Assembly (NCBI GenBank): GCA_024401275.1
Contig: JAKSLJ010000023.1
Span: forward strand, 1-52,075
DNA length: 52,075 bases
Source of the DNA: Bacteroidaceae bacterium
GTDB lineage: Bacteria; Bacteroidota; Bacteroidia; Bacteroidales; Bacteroidaceae
Reading direction: 5' to 3'
Under the pieces are notes generated by a model that was not told the DNA's origin, searched no databases, and saw nothing but the letters and a program-made list of their open reading frames with translations. This document shows, piece by piece, positions 26,498 through 34,701 of the stretch (its first letter is position 1; each line of letters starts with the position of its first letter). Both the position numbers and the translations under genes were made by a program.

Positions 26498-26830
26498 TTA
26501 ATCTTCCTCATAAACAGCAAGATTACCTTCGCTCTCCTGCACTTCCACTCGCCAGCAAGTCGGAATCTGCTCGCAAATCCAGCGCGCAATGTTCTCTGCT
26601 GTCGGATTGAAAGGCAAAAGCTCGTTGAAGTTTCCGTGGTCAAGATAACCATGGATGCGATTCTTCACTTCAGTGAAATCCACCACCATGCCGTCGGCAT
26701 TAAGTTCGCGCGACTTGCAATGAACAGTTACAACCCAGTTATGGCCGTGCAGCTGACTGCACTTGCTTGGGTAAGACAATTTGAGACTGTGGCAACCAGC
26801 AATCTCCATTCGTTTTGTGATGTAGTACAT
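26498..26830 (-). CDS. queD: 6-carboxy-5,6,7,8-tetrahydropterin synthase
   Basis: 110 residues from ATG 26830, the usual QueD length. Zinc and catalytic residues are visible: HSLKLSYPSKCSQLHGHNW (Cys24; His28 and His30 of LHGH), with DFTEVK and LDHGNFNELLPFNPTAENIARWI further on. It makes 6-carboxy-tetrahydropterin from dihydroneopterin triphosphate. The frame stays open upstream to 27058, but that stretch is the translated tRNA-Arg (GPVAQLNRASDSGSAGRG...), so it is not coding. The next ATG at 26809 is a less likely start. Confidence 0.93.
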   Translation of the reverse strand: MYYITKRMEIAGCHSLKLSYPSKCSQLHGHNWVVTVHCKSRELNADGMVVDFTEVKNRIHGYLDHGNFNELLPFNPTAENIARWICEQIPTCWRVEVQESEGNLAVYEED

Positions 26831-26888
26831 AATTAAGTTTTTTCTATAGGGTTTTCTTCTACCTATCAGCCACAATGGGCTAAAATTG

Positions 26889-26962
26889 TGACCCGGGCGG
26901 GGCTCAAACCCGCGACCTGCAGAACCGGAATCTGACGCTCTATTCAACTGAGCTACCGGGCC
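26889..26962 (-). tRNA. tRNA-Arg (anticodon CCG)
   Basis: 74 nt on the minus strand. Acceptor arms GGCCCGG and CCGGGTC pair, the D arm is GCTC/GAGC, the anticodon loop is TTCCGGT with anticodon CCG, and the T arm is GCGGG/CCCGC with loop TTTGAGC. The discriminator is A and CCA is not encoded. The anticodon stem has one mismatch at its top pair (U27-C43). It lies 58 bp upstream of queD on the same strand. Confidence 0.95.
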
Positions 26963-26982
26963 ATGACGCATCTTACGCCGTG

Positions 26983-26990
26983 CAAAAATA
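26983..26990 (-). promoter_or_regulatory. -7 box for tRNA-Arg
   Basis: Minus-strand TATTTTTG, about 20 bp before the tRNA 5' end. It could also drive queD-queE by read-through, which is an inference. Confidence 0.4.
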
Positions 26991-27096
26991 CAAAAAAATG
27001 GAAAGTACAGTTGTAAAAATCGCTTAATATAAATAATAAAAAGTGCACATAATAGCATTTTTCTGCCTTTTCAGCCCGTTTTCCACTATATTTTCG

Positions 27097-27104
27097 TAAC
27101 TTTG
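27097..27104 (+). promoter_or_regulatory. -7 box directly before the DUF1599 gene
   Basis: TAACTTTG ends 8 bp before the ATG at 27113. Transcription would then begin within a few nt of the start codon, giving a leaderless or near-leaderless mRNA. Confidence 0.5.
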
Positions 27105-27112
27105 CCGCGATT

Positions 27113-27661
27113 ATGGAACAAAGTCTATTACATACAGAACAGCAGTTTCGCGACGCAATGGCTTCATGCCGAGACATTTTCTCAAAGAAACTGCAGGACT
27201 ATGGAGCTTCGTGGCGCATCTTGCGCGCATCATCGCTCACAGACCAGCTCTACATCAAAGCAAAGCGCATCCGCAGTCTTGAGATACAGAAGGAAGCGTG
27301 GGTGGAAGAAGGCATTCTGCCGGAGTTCATCGCGCTCATCAACTACGGCATCGTCGGACTCATACAGCTCGACAAGGGTTTTGTTGACGAGGTTGACATG
27401 AATCCCGAAGAGGCGCTCCAGCTCTACGACACTTATGCCGACAAGTCTCTGCAACTCATGCTCCGTAAGAATCACGACTACAACGAGGCATGGCGAGGAA
27501 TGCGCGTAAGCAGCTATACGGACCTCATCCTCACCAAGCTGCAACGCATCAAGGAAATAGAGAATTCCAACGGACAGACCATCGTCAGCGAAGGAATTGA
27601 CTCAAACTACATGGACATCATCAACTACGCTACCTTCGGCGTCATCAAGTTGACTGAATAA
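27113..27661 (+). CDS. DUF1599 protein, two tandem domains
   Basis: 182 residues made of two copies of the same domain: KKLQDYGASWRILRASSLTDQLYIKAKRIRSLE (in the first half) aligns with RKNHDYNEAWRGMRVSSYTDLILTKLQRIKEIE (in the second), each followed by a helix containing (I/A)LINYGIVGLIQL or DIINYATFGVIKL. This is DUF1599, also called nucleotide modification associated domain 1. Its function is unknown; the helical repeat and Asp/Glu pattern recall all-alpha NTP pyrophosphatases, but that is only a resemblance. It probably heads an operon with the DoxX-like gene (19 bp gap) and perhaps tpiA. Confidence 0.85.
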   Translation: MEQSLLHTEQQFRDAMASCRDIFSKKLQDYGASWRILRASSLTDQLYIKAKRIRSLEIQKEAWVEEGILPEFIALINYGIVGLIQLDKGFVDEVDMNPEEALQLYDTYADKSLQLMLRKNHDYNEAWRGMRVSSYTDLILTKLQRIKEIENSNGQTIVSEGIDSNYMDIINYATFGVIKLTE

Positions 27662-27680
27662 TAAGCGAAAACTCAGATCT

Positions 27681-28979
27681 TTGAAAACAGCTCTTGTTAA
27701 CATATCGCGCCTGATTCTCGCCCTGACCTTCATCTTTTCAGGATTCGTAAAAGCCGTTGACCCGCTTGGAGTCCAGTACAAGATACAAGACTATGTGGCG
27801 GCTGTCACCGACGCTTACAACACCGGCTTCATCCACGATTGGGGAACGCTCATCGCTGCCGTTCTCCTGGCGGCATTCGAGTTCGTGCTTGGCATCAATC
27901 TGCTCTTTGCCATCCGTCGCCGACTGACATCGAAGATTGTCCTCCTCTTCATGATCGTGATGACCTGCGTGACGGTGTGGATCTACGCAGCTGACCCTGT
28001 CAGCGACTGCGGCTGTTTCGGCGATGCCCTCGTTCTCACCAACGGACAAACGCTGCTGAAGAACATCGTACTCCTCACGCTTTCGGGCATCATAGCATGG
28101 CAACCGACACTGATGGTCCGACTGATAAGCAAGACAAACCAGTGGATAGTCTCCAACTATTCGGCACTCTACATACTTGGAGTCAGTGTTTACTGCCTTG
28201 CAAAACTGCCTATCATGGACTTCCGCCCATACAGCATCGGCACAAACATTCATGAGGGAATGCAGATTCCAGAAGATGCCGAACAGCCACAGTTCAAGAC
28301 CACGCTCATCTATGAGAAAGACGGCGAGAAGAAGGAGTTTACGATGGAGAATCTACCGGATTCCACATGGACCTTTGTCGATTCAAAATCAGAGCAGATA
28401 AGCGAAGGCTATGTTCCGCCTATCCACGATTTCGAAATATCATACAACGGCGACGACATCACTGAGGACATTCTTCAAGACGATAACTACACGTTTCTAA
28501 TGGTAGCACCTCATCTGGAGACTGCCGACCAGTCGCAGTTCGGAAAGATAAACATCATAGCCGAATATGCCAAGCGCAACGGCTATCGCTTCGTCTGCCT
28601 CACGGCAAGCAACGAGAAAGCCATTCAGGAATGGGCTGACATCACGGGCGCTGAATACCTCTTCGCCAAGACTGACGAGACTACGCTCAAGACCATTATC
28701 CGTTCCTCACCGGGACTCCTCCTTCTGAACAAAGGCACAATCTATCAGAAGTGGAGCCACAACTTCCTCCCAAAGCTTGACGAGAAATCGCCAGCTCTTG
28801 AAGAGACACCTTACGGCATCATGGCTCTCGACGAAAACAGGGATTCAACGGCAAAAACCATTGCTTGGTACTGCATTCCGCTCCTAATCCTCACCCTCTT
28901 CGACCGTCTCGTAGCCGGCATCATCGCCTTGGTGAAAATGCTCAGAAGGAAGAAGGTTACACCAAAAACCGAAAGCTAA
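27681..28979 (+). CDS. DoxX-like membrane protein (BT_3928 family), TTG start
   Basis: 432 residues. The N-terminus (RLILALTFIFSGFVKAVDPLGVQYKIQDYV) is typical of Bacteroidetes DoxX/MauE-like proteins; there are four to five membrane segments within residues 1-180 and another near 395-420. A conserved SDCGCFGD motif lies at about residues 110-117. The periplasmic or soluble part (about 260-370) looks thioredoxin-like (VAPHLETADQSQFGKINIIAEYAKRNGYRFVCLTAS). No ATG fits the family start; translation must begin at the TTG at 27681. Function is unknown; a redox or quinone role is suggested only by the MauE-like motif. Confidence 0.82.
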   Translation: MKTALVNISRLILALTFIFSGFVKAVDPLGVQYKIQDYVAAVTDAYNTGFIHDWGTLIAAVLLAAFEFVLGINLLFAIRRRLTSKIVLLFMIVMTCVTVWIYAADPVSDCGCFGDALVLTNGQTLLKNIVLLTLSGIIAWQPTLMVRLISKTNQWIVSNYSALYILGVSVYCLAKLPIMDFRPYSIGTNIHEGMQIPEDAEQPQFKTTLIYEKDGEKKEFTMENLPDSTWTFVDSKSEQISEGYVPPIHDFEISYNGDDITEDILQDDNYTFLMVAPHLETADQSQFGKINIIAEYAKRNGYRFVCLTASNEKAIQEWADITGAEYLFAKTDETTLKTIIRSSPGLLLLNKGTIYQKWSHNFLPKLDEKSPALEETPYGIMALDENRDSTAKTIAWYCIPLLILTLFDRLVAGIIALVKMLRRKKVTPKTES

Positions 28980-28997
28980 TAGCCCAAAACGACAAGA

Positions 28998-29118
28998 GGT
29001 TTTAAGTTTTTAGTTTTAAGTTTTTAGTTGCTACCCAAGCGAACTAATAGCCGAAAACCAAAAACCGAAAACCAAAAACCCCAAAAAACAAAACCAAAAA
29101 CCAAAAACCAAAAATAAG
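28998..29118 (+). repeat. T-rich/A-rich inverted leader element upstream of tpiA
   Basis: T-rich arm with repeated TTTTTAG, core AGTTGCTACC...AACTAATAGCC, then an A-rich arm with seven or so CCAAAAACC-like repeats ending 11 bp before the tpiA ATG. It is related to the element at 21940-22028 by layout and core. Confidence 0.65.
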
Positions 29119-29128
29119 TATTACAACT

Positions 29129-29881
29129 ATGAGAAAAAAGATTGTAGCAGGCAACTGGAAAATGAACATGAACCTGCAGGAAGGCATTAGCCTCGTAAAA
29201 GAAGTAGTAGCTAACAACGCAGAGAAGCCAAACTGCGACGTTATCGTTTGTACTCCATTCATTCACCTCGCAACAGTAGCTCCAATGATGAACGAGAACG
29301 TTGCTCTTGGTGCTGAGAACTGCGCTGACAAGGCTAAGGGTGCTTACACTGGCGAAGTATCTGCTGAGATGGTTAAGTCAACTGGTGCTCAGTATGTTAT
29401 CCTCGGCCACTCAGAGCGTCGCGAGTACTACAACGAGACTCCAGAGATCCTCAAGGAGAAGGTTGACCTCGCTCTCGCTAACGGTCTTAAGATCCTCTTC
29501 TGCATCGGTGAGTCACTCGAGCAGCGTGAGGCTAACGAGCAGGAGGCTGTTTGCAAGGCTGAGCTCGAAGGTTCTGTATTCCACCTCACAGCAGAGCAGT
29601 TCGCTAACATCGTTATCGCTTACGAGCCAATCTGGGCTATCGGTACAGGTAAGACTGCTACTTCAGACCAGGCAGAGGAAATCCACGCTTACATCCGTTC
29701 TATCGTAGCTGAGAAGTACGGTCAGGAAGTTGCTGACAACACTTCTATCCTCTACGGTGGTTCTTGCAAGGCTTCTAACGCTCCTGAGCTCTTCGCTAAG
29801 CCAGACATCGACGGTGGTCTCATCGGTGGCGCTTCTCTCAAGGCTGCTGATTTCCAGGGCATCATCGACGCTTGGAAGTAA
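29129..29881 (+). CDS. tpiA: Triosephosphate isomerase
   Basis: 250 residues, full length. Motifs: AGNWKMN (substrate Lys11), GHSERRE (electrophile His), [15 protein letters not shown] (catalytic Glu and loop 6) and YGGSCKASN. It interconverts dihydroxyacetone phosphate and glyceraldehyde 3-phosphate. The codon set is very biased (GCT, CTC, ATC, AAG), as in the PFOR gene, suggesting high expression. It is preceded by the A-rich leader element and followed by short palindromic repeats. Confidence 0.98.
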   Translation: MRKKIVAGNWKMNMNLQEGISLVKEVVANNAEKPNCDVIVCTPFIHLATVAPMMNENVALGAENCADKAKGAYTGEVSAEMVKSTGAQYVILGHSERREYYNETPEILKEKVDLALANGLKILFCIGESLEQREANEQEAVCKAELEGSVFHLTAEQFANIVIAYEPIWAIGTGKTATSDQAEEIHAYIRSIVAEKYGQEVADNTSILYGGSCKASNAPELFAKPDIDGGLIGGASLKAADFQGIIDAWK

Positions 29882-29888
29882 TCCTATA

Positions 29889-30018
29889 ATAATGCTGAAT
29901 GCAGAATTCAGAATGCAGAATTAACTGAACCGCAGCACAATTCTGCATTCTGCATTAACTTAGATTCTGCATTCTGCATTCAAAATTCTGCATTTAACTT
30001 AGATTCTGCATTAATCTA
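29889..30018. repeat. Repeated TTCTGCAT motifs in both orientations
   Basis: The spacer between tpiA and the SPOR gene contains at least ten copies of ATTCTGCATT or its complement (AATGCAGAAT), so that the left third can pair with the right part. AACTTAGATTCTGCATT is repeated twice. No reading frame. It is a short intergenic repeat of unknown role. Confidence 0.75.
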
Positions 30019-30027
30019 GATTCCCAA

Positions 30028-30786
30028 ATGAAAAGAATATCCGCTCTACTCGTTACATTCTGCATAGCCCTCGCATCCTTTGCGCAGGGTTCCGTAACGG
30101 TTACACAGTCGTCGGCAATCACTGATATTGTAAACAACAATACAGCCAAGCCAAAGACTCAGACTCAGGCTCCTGCCAAGCCTCAGACACAAGCACCTGC
30201 CAAGCCTCAGACACAAGCACCTGCCAAGCCTCAGACACAGGCACCTGCCAAGCCTCAGACTCCGGCACAGCCACAGCCTCAGGTACAGGCTCAGCCACAG
30301 CAGCCAGCTGCAACAGCTGAGACAAATAGCGCAGCAGCAACAGATGGCGCAGCAGCACCAGCGACAAGCGCTGCTCCTCGTCCTACTCAGGTTCACACTT
30401 ACACAGCTCCTAAAAAGCTGAAGTTGGACGCTGACGGCAACCCAGACGGAGAAATGCTACAGTCGCATGGCGTTGACTATCACACGCCAGACCATGTCAA
30501 GGGTCCGAAGATTGTCAAGGGTGCTCACAAGGCTGCCGGATGGAGAATCCAGATCTACAATGGCGGAAACAAGCGTCAGGACAGACAGGAAGCAGAGCGA
30601 TTGGCGAAATTGGCGAAGAAGAAGTTCCCAGGCATGCCTATCTATGTCCACTTCTATTCACCACGCTGGATGACAAAGTGCGGAAATTTCAGAACTCACA
30701 AGGAAGCAGAACCTATCAAGAAGGAGTTCATCAATGCGGGATTCAAGAATGTAAGTATCGTAAGACAGCAAATCGTTGTTGAATAA
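30028..30786 (+). CDS. Secreted SPOR-domain protein with Pro-Gln-Ala repeats
   Basis: 252 residues. Signal peptide ending SFAQ (about residue 20), a low-complexity linker (about 40-115) built on APAKPQTQ, and a C-terminal SPOR-like domain (about 168-250; GWRIQIYNGGNKRQDRQEAERLAK...CGNFRTHKEAEPIKKEFINAGFKNVSIVRQQI). SPOR domains bind glycan strands stripped of stem peptides at division sites, so periplasmic peptidoglycan binding is likely. The linker could span the periplasm from a membrane partner. It ends with a strong terminator and then the first array-bounded element. Confidence 0.87.
   Translation: MKRISALLVTFCIALASFAQGSVTVTQSSAITDIVNNNTAKPKTQTQAPAKPQTQAPAKPQTQAPAKPQTQAPAKPQTPAQPQPQVQAQPQQPAATAETNSAAATDGAAAPATSAAPRPTQVHTYTAPKKLKLDADGNPDGEMLQSHGVDYHTPDHVKGPKIVKGAHKAAGWRIQIYNGGNKRQDRQEAERLAKLAKKKFPGMPIYVHFYSPRWMTKCGNFRTHKEAEPIKKEFINAGFKNVSIVRQQIVVE
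30145..30264 (+). repeat. Five in-frame 24-bp repeats coding APAKPQTQ
   Basis: Units start at 30145 (degenerate), 30169, 30193, 30217 and 30241, each coding eight residues. The near-identity of the middle copies suggests copy number can vary between strains. Confidence 0.9.
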
Positions 30787-30806
30787 ACAACAGCACACAT
30801 ACAAAG

Positions 30807-30837
30807 GTGCGTTACAGAAATGTAGCGCACTTTTTTT
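30807..30837 (+). terminator. Rho-independent terminator of the SPOR gene
   Basis: 10-bp stem GTGCGTTACA/TGTAGCGCAC (30807-30816 with 30821-30830, one G-U pair), loop GAAA, then seven T. The T-run merges directly into the first ATTT array of the mobile-like element. Confidence 0.92.
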
Positions 30838-31157
30838 ATTTATTTATTGATTTATTGATTTTTCCCCTCCCCAACAATAAAATAAATAAGTAAATAAATA
30901 AAAAATTTCACATACATATTTTGGCTTACACATCTATTATATATTATATTTAATTAAGGAATTACTTACTAATAGGAATAGCCCCGTGTGTGGAGTATAT
31001 ATTATTTTATTTATTTATTTATTTATTGATTCCCCTTACAGATTGTCACTTTGCTCTTTGTCAGGATTTTCCCTCAGATAATTCCAGCCTCTCTATCCCA
31101 CCCTTTAATTTTTAATTTTTAATCTTTAATTCCATGCCCTTCAGTCTTTAATTATTG

Positions 31158-31512
31158 GCTTTTTGTCTTTAATTTAAGCCCAATTTGGGCACCCTATGCA
31201 AAACTCCCTGCAAAACGATTCGTTTCCCTATGCCTTTCAATGCGAAACTGCCGCCGTTTTAGTGCCAAACTGACCGCCTTTTTCAGCTGTATGGCGCATT
31301 GTAGGGCGAACATTTGTGAGCCGTTTGCGCCGCAAAGCTATAATCTTCCGCCCCACCCCTCCTAACCCCTTGATTATCAACTCTATTCACATCCCCTTTC
31401 TCCTTTCCATATTCCCCGCCAAACATCTTCACCCCCAAAATACGCCCTTCTCACGCACATACGAGAAAGCAAAGTGTAAGCAAAATCGGCTTTTTAGTTA
31501 CAAAAGGGGAGC
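31158..31512. repeat. Conserved non-coding block, inverted copy at 49288-49626
   Basis: About 340 bp, roughly 85-90% identical by eye to the reverse complement of 49288-49626. Landmarks in order are GCCCAATTTGGGCACC, CAATGCGAAACTGCCGCC, GTAGGGCGA, CCGCCCCACCCCTCCTAACC and CTTCTCACGCACATACG. Short open frames in the two copies diverge by frameshifts after their first dozen codons, so it is not coding. Confidence 0.88.
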
Positions 31513-31588
31513 CTAACCAAGCCTTCCCAAAGGGAAGGATGTTAAATACTTCAACCCGCAGAAAGGAGCAACAAGTCGCCGCATTGGA

Positions 31589-32152
31589 AACGACGCCCCA
31601 TGGCGTCGTTAGGAAGCGAACATGAAACTGCCACTAAAGCCCACCGCAACTACTCGCCGCAAAACAAATTTCCCCCCTTGAAGAAGCCATGGGGCTTCTT
31701 CTCCAAATCACCGCATTGGAAACGACGCCCCATGGCGTCGTTAGGAAGCGAACATGAAACTGCCGCTAAAGCCCACCCCTGAGCAAACAAAAAGGCTGAA
31801 AGCCTTAAACACTCTAGCCTAGGGCATCGCCCTAGGTTATTGAATCGTAGCCGGTTGGAACTCGCTGCAACGCAGCAATGACATTATGCCATAGCCCAAA
31901 CCAATTGTCGCCAGTTCGGGCTAGGCAATCATCTTATTGCCGCGTTGCGGCGAATGTTCCGCCACCGCAATCATGGTCCTAGGGCGTTGCCCTAGGCTAC
32001 AATGTTAACGGCCTTCAGCCGTACAGGTCCGCAAAGCCATACTCGCCCCTTGAAGAAGCCATGGGGCTTCTTCTCCAAAGTCGCGCATTGGAAACGACGC
32101 CCCATGGCGTCGTTAAACCGCCGCAAAGCCCGCAGCAATGGCCTTCAGCCAT
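31589..32152. repeat. Palindrome-rich zone with several hairpin families
   Basis: Hairpins with stem AACGACGCC/GGCGTCGTT lie at 31589-31610, 31721-31742 and 32093-32114. Stem GAAGAAGCC/GGCTTCTTC lies at 31680-31701 and 32052-32073. CCTAGGGC/GCCCTAGG hairpins with 3-nt loops ATC and GTT lie at 31818-31836 and 31978-31996. ACGGC-CTTCA-GCCGT (32008-32022) and ATGGC-CTTCA-GCCAT (32138-32152) share a loop and differ by paired stem changes. The CCATGG-centred ones recur at 42784-42805, 49115-49133, 49154-49175 and 49245-49266. No gene is credible in 30787-32262. Confidence 0.85.
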
Positions 32153-32223
32153 AAACGCCCCTAAAACCACATCTAATTATTAACCTATTAAAACGGCTTA
32201 ACCCCTCAGCCGCAAGACATATT

Positions 32224-32262
32224 CTTCCTCCCCTAAAAAGGGGGAGGTTAGGAGGGGGTCCT
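32224..32262 (+). repeat. G-rich palindrome abutting a start codon
   Basis: CTTCCTCCCC-TAAAAA-GGGGGAGG followed by TTAGGAGGGGGTCCT and then the ATG at 32263. The repeat provides a purine-rich, Shine-Dalgarno-like leader for the VirE-like gene. A related arrangement precedes rpiB. Confidence 0.7.
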
Positions 32263-34701
32263 ATGATAACCTATCTACAAACAATCAAAGACACCAAGAC
32301 GCAGCGTCTGACTCCCGAGATTTGGGAGAGCCTCACAACCTCTCCACAGACGCAGCTCTACATCACAGAATTCCGCAAGAGTGGAAATCTGGACATGAAG
32401 CAACGACTGCCAGCAGTCAACTTCCAGGGCTATGACCCTAAAGTCCTCAAAGGACTTGAAGGCTCACGAAAGCAAGCAGACATGCTACCTACTGGACTCT
32501 TCATGCTTGATATTGACCACATTGATAACCCAAAAGCCGTTTGGGAAAAGTTCAAGCAGAGACTCAACCCCCTACCCCCCCAAGGGGGAACTCTTAATAG
32601 TTCCAAGGCGAACAGCACCGCAGAAGGTAATAACAACCTCCCCCTCGGGGGGATTGAGGGGGTCGTCGCACTCGTCCACATCACACCATCGGGCGAAGGA
32701 CTCCGAATCGTGATGAAACCTCTTGCCGGCGGCCCTATCGCTGCCGACCAAGAGATTCTTGCAAGAGAACTTGGCGTGAAGCACGATGTATGCACAAAAG
32801 ACCTCTCACGCTGGTCTTTCGTTCCACAAGCCAAAGACATCCTATTTATTAACCCTAAAATACTTTTTAGCCCCACCCCAACCCTCCCCCCAGGGGGAGG
32901 GGGAGTAAAAAATGACTCTGCGGATGTCAACCCTTACGCCAGGGCTTATGCAAACAAAACGCAAACGGCCAACGAAAACTCCCAGTCAAATTCCATTGAT
33001 AATCTCTCCCCCACTGGGGGGGGAGCCGGAGGGGGGCTATTTCCCTCAACCTACCGCGGCATTTCGTACGAAAAAATCGTTGAAGCGCTCATCCAGTACC
33101 ACGGCGGCACGCCAGAAGTCGGAGAACGTCACCACACAATCATCGCTCTCGCCAACGATCTCCGCTCCATCACAGACTCCAACGTCGATTGGCTCGTATC
33201 GCTCATTCCTAACTTCGATAAGCCTGACTATGAGAAGCGTGATGCTGTCACTTGGGCTGTTCAGCACAACTCTCTTCGCAGGACTAAGGCGCTGGCTGCT
33301 GTCCTTGATTGGCTGCAGAACGGAAAAAAGTTTACTCCAGAACAGGCATTAGAGGAGGAAATCAATGACCTTGATGAAGAGGCAGAAGATAACCGCAAGA
33401 GCGAAGCCCTCAAAGCTATTCCGCAGATGCCCGAAAAGCTTCCAAAACTCGTAGAGCTGCTAACATCAAAGGTCATGCCGTTTCAGAAGCCTGCCGTGGC
33501 ACAGATGATATTCCCACCTCTCGCGGCTCATGTGGCTGACAGCATCTTCATCAACAACGAGAACAAGAAATTCGAACTCGCGCTCATGGGAGTTGTCGTA
33601 GGCATGCAATCAGTCGGAAAAGGCTGCATAGACGCACCTACAGAATGCATCATCCAGAGCATCATTGATGAGGACGAACAGGCACGCGAGGAACTACGAG
33701 CATGGTCAGAGAGTCAGCAAAGCAAGGCTTCAAACGACAAGGGAACAAAACGCCCGGAGAAGCCTATCCGAATATTCAACACTGACACGACTCCTGCTGC
33801 GCTGCTTGCAAACCTCTATAATGCAGAGCATTTCGGTTACGCCAAGAACCTCTGCTGCTTCACCAAGAGCGAAGAGATTGAGGAATTGTACGACATGTCT
33901 CCGACTTCAGGACGTTCCAAGATTGCGCAGCTCATCAAGAAGACCTACGACCGTGGTCGCATTGGTTCGGAGCGCTATACTTCCTCCGCTGCCAACTACA
34001 CTACTGTACTGCGATGGAACTGGGTTACGGCTTGTACTCCCGACAAGGCAAAAGCATTCTTCAAGCGTGTACTCGTTGATGGAACACTCTCGCGCGTTGA
34101 TTTCGCAACGATCATCTCAGCTGAGGAAGACATCAAGTTTGTCTATGGCGACTACGACGAAGCCTTCGAGCAAGCTCTGGAGCCTTACATCCAGAACCTT
34201 CGCAACTTCCGCTGCGAGCATGACAAAAGGGGCAGACTTGTTCCGTTCCGACTTGAACAGCTCGTGCGCATAGAGGAAGAAATGGACGACTACATCCGCG
34301 AATACTCAAAGCTGATGCCAGACGACACTTGGCGCAACTTTGCTTGGCGCACGAAGCTAAACGCCCTCAAGAAGATCATCGTCTTGTATATTGCCAACGG
34401 CGGCAAGTGGGAAGAGTCGTTCGAACCTTTCTGCTGGTGGTCATTCTACTACGCAATGTGGGTGAAGATGAACCTCTTCTACGAAAAGGCTTCCGAAGCG
34501 TTCGGAGAAGAAAACATCGTGGCTAATGTATGGACGAGAAGTCCATTGGAACTTGTTAGCGAAGAGTTTACACGAAAGCAAATCTATGAAGCTTTCCGTC
34601 AGTGTGGCAGGACATCGCCAGGTGCCTCTCTTTTGAATTACTACGAAAAGCATGGTGTTGTCAAGAGAGTCGGCAAAGATGAATTCAAGAAGTTAAAATA
34701 A
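32263..34701 (+). CDS. VirE_N (BT4734-like)/DUF3987 primase-helicase-like protein
   Basis: 812 residues. The N-terminal domain (about 45-200) has MLDIDHID (Asp83, Asp85, His86), HITPSGEGLRIV and DVCTKDLSRWSF, resembling archaeo-eukaryotic primase-like VirE_N. The C-terminal DUF3987 part has a P-loop-like GMQSVGKG (447-454), CCFTKSEEIEELYD and GRSKIAQLIKKTYDRGRIGSER. The last 55 residues (LELVSEEFTRKQIYEAFRQCG...YYEKHGVVKRV) look like a winged helix. Three Pro/Gly-rich insertions (about 102-133, 203-214, 247-261) are coded by G/C-rich palindromic repeats kept in frame. The stop lies in the element's terminal array. Function unproven; relatives are often in integrated elements. Confidence 0.85.
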   Translation: MITYLQTIKDTKTQRLTPEIWESLTTSPQTQLYITEFRKSGNLDMKQRLPAVNFQGYDPKVLKGLEGSRKQADMLPTGLFMLDIDHIDNPKAVWEKFKQRLNPLPPQGGTLNSSKANSTAEGNNNLPLGGIEGVVALVHITPSGEGLRIVMKPLAGGPIAADQEILARELGVKHDVCTKDLSRWSFVPQAKDILFINPKILFSPTPTLPPGGGGVKNDSADVNPYARAYANKTQTANENSQSNSIDNLSPTGGGAGGGLFPSTYRGISYEKIVEALIQYHGGTPEVGERHHTIIALANDLRSITDSNVDWLVSLIPNFDKPDYEKRDAVTWAVQHNSLRRTKALAAVLDWLQNGKKFTPEQALEEEINDLDEEAEDNRKSEALKAIPQMPEKLPKLVELLTSKVMPFQKPAVAQMIFPPLAAHVADSIFINNENKKFELALMGVVVGMQSVGKGCIDAPTECIIQSIIDEDEQAREELRAWSESQQSKASNDKGTKRPEKPIRIFNTDTTPAALLANLYNAEHFGYAKNLCCFTKSEEIEELYDMSPTSGRSKIAQLIKKTYDRGRIGSERYTSSAANYTTVLRWNWVTACTPDKAKAFFKRVLVDGTLSRVDFATIISAEEDIKFVYGDYDEAFEQALEPYIQNLRNFRCEHDKRGRLVPFRLEQLVRIEEEMDDYIREYSKLMPDDTWRNFAWRTKLNALKKIIVLYIANGGKWEESFEPFCWWSFYYAMWVKMNLFYEKASEAFGEENIVANVWTRSPLELVSEEFTRKQIYEAFRQCGRTSPGASLLNYYEKHGVVKRVGKDEFKKLK
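32566..32662 (+). repeat. In-frame palindromic repeat insertion 1 in the VirE-like gene
   Basis: Two G/C palindromes, CCCCCTACCCCCCCAAGGGGG near the left and CCTCCCCCTCGGGGGGATTG near the right, flank about 40 nt. Together they code about 32 residues (NPLPPQGG...NLPLGGIEG) between the conserved segments KFKQRL and VVALVHIT. Confidence 0.8.
32869..32913 (+). repeat. In-frame palindromic repeat insertion 2
   Basis: CCCCACCCCAACCCTCCCCC followed by CAGGGGGAGGGGGAGT, coding SPTPTLPPGGGG just after the VirE_N domain. Same family as the 32224 and 32566 repeats. Confidence 0.75.
33003..33043 (+). repeat. In-frame palindromic repeat insertion 3
   Basis: CTCTCCCCCACTGGGGGGGG then AGCCGGAGGGGGGCTA, coding NLSPTGGGAGGG in the linker before YRGISYEKIVEAL. 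Confidence 0.75.

Noticed and set aside
26831-27058. N-terminal extension of QueD
   Set aside because: The 76 extra codons are the translated tRNA-Arg gene and its promoter; QueD starts at 26830.
31316-31516. Short frame starting MSRLRRKAIIFRPTPPNPLI, similar to a minus-strand frame at 49220-49471
   Set aside because: The two share about a dozen residues and then diverge by frameshifts while the DNA stays similar, so the conservation is not at protein level.
31600-31782. Short frame in the palindrome zone
   Set aside because: Composed of two copies of hairpin repeat sequence; no independent evidence of coding.
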